This document shows positions 6,685-6,810 of a stretch of DNA of 6,810 nucleotides, one piece after another (positions within the stretch are counted from its first letter, which is position 1; every line of letters begins with the position of its first letter). The translations under genes were made by a program, and so were the position numbers. The stretch lies in assembly GCA_003538525.1 (NCBI GenBank), contig DPRZ01000015.1:1-6810 (forward strand). The letters are read 5' to 3'. The notes under the pieces were generated by a model. That model saw only the letters and a list, made by a program, of their open reading frames with translations. It was not told where the DNA came from and did no database searches. The DNA comes from Neisseriales bacterium. Its GTDB lineage: Bacteria; Pseudomonadota; Gammaproteobacteria; Burkholderiales; UBA11063.

Positions 6685-6810
6685 TTATGAATTGCTTGCA
6701 GTATTTTGAATCCGCAGTTGTTGGTTAAGTTGCACGCTATTATCGATAATTTGATTGTCAGTTTTAAGGGTGTCAATCGGTAAGTTAAATTTTTTAGAAA
6801 TTGAGTAGAG
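6685..6810 (-). CDS. LysM-domain protein, C-terminal end (runs off right edge)
   Basis: The last 41 codons of a minus-strand gene are visible, ending in TAA at 6685-6687. The translation begins LYSISKKFNLPIDTLK and continues with NQIIDNSVQLNQQLRIQ before a short polar tail. This fits the second half of a LysM peptidoglycan-binding module: the YSIS+KF helix, the L..DNQ turn, and the closing L..QQLRI strand. C-terminal LysM modules occur in lytic transglycosylases such as MltD, in amidases and in other envelope proteins; the visible part does not tell which. The deacylase start is 54 bases downstream on the same strand with no terminator visible between, so the two may share an mRNA. Confidence 0.7.
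   Translation of the reverse strand, partial: LYSISKKFNLPIDTLKTDNQIIDNSVQLNQQLRIQNTASNS

Overview
The window reads as chromosomal housekeeping DNA of an AT-leaning gammaproteobacterium. The evidence is a DnaX N-terminus and an RNase E catalytic half that both resemble the enterobacterial proteins closely, a small (4.5S-type) SRP RNA, and a single-chain iron-sulfur L-serine dehydratase of the SdaA type. I cannot place the genus. There are no insertion sequences, phage genes, CRISPR arrays or tRNAs, and I found no convincing new multi-gene system.

Layout. Minus strand, 1-578: 5' part of dnaX, running off the left edge. Minus strand, about 611-720: SRP RNA (ffs), just upstream of dnaX with no terminator between them and a promoter candidate at 755-783. 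Positions 721-1535 form an 815-base gap between the minus-strand ffs-dnaX unit and the plus-strand rne gene. It holds the ffs promoter and a leader hairpin, two tiny overlapping minus-strand reading frames of doubtful status, a long hairpin (970-1025), a candidate rne promoter (1164-1191) and what looks like a long structured rne leader. Plus strand, 1536-4082: rne, ending in a strong terminator. Plus strand, 4147-5529: sdaA, ending in its own terminator. Minus strand, 5599-6630: an M14-type zinc deacylase of the AstE/aspartoacylase family, convergent with sdaA. Minus strand, 6685-6810: the last 41 codons of a LysM-domain protein, which may be co-transcribed with the deacylase.

How the genes relate. 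dnaX (replication clamp loader) and ffs (protein targeting) share an arrangement also known from Bacillus, where scr precedes dnaX. rne encodes the main mRNA-decay and rRNA/tRNA-processing endonuclease and probably controls its own mRNA through the long leader. sdaA turns serine into pyruvate and ammonia and is insulated from rne by a terminator. The deacylase and LysM genes form a separate minus-strand unit with no evident functional link to the rest.

Points most worth a second look: the putative rne leader; a sharp change of codon use about 115 codons into rne; a hairpin in the presumed 5' leader of pre-SRP RNA; and the unexplained 810-1126 stretch with its two ATGA-coupled small frames and a perfect 10-base inverted repeat.
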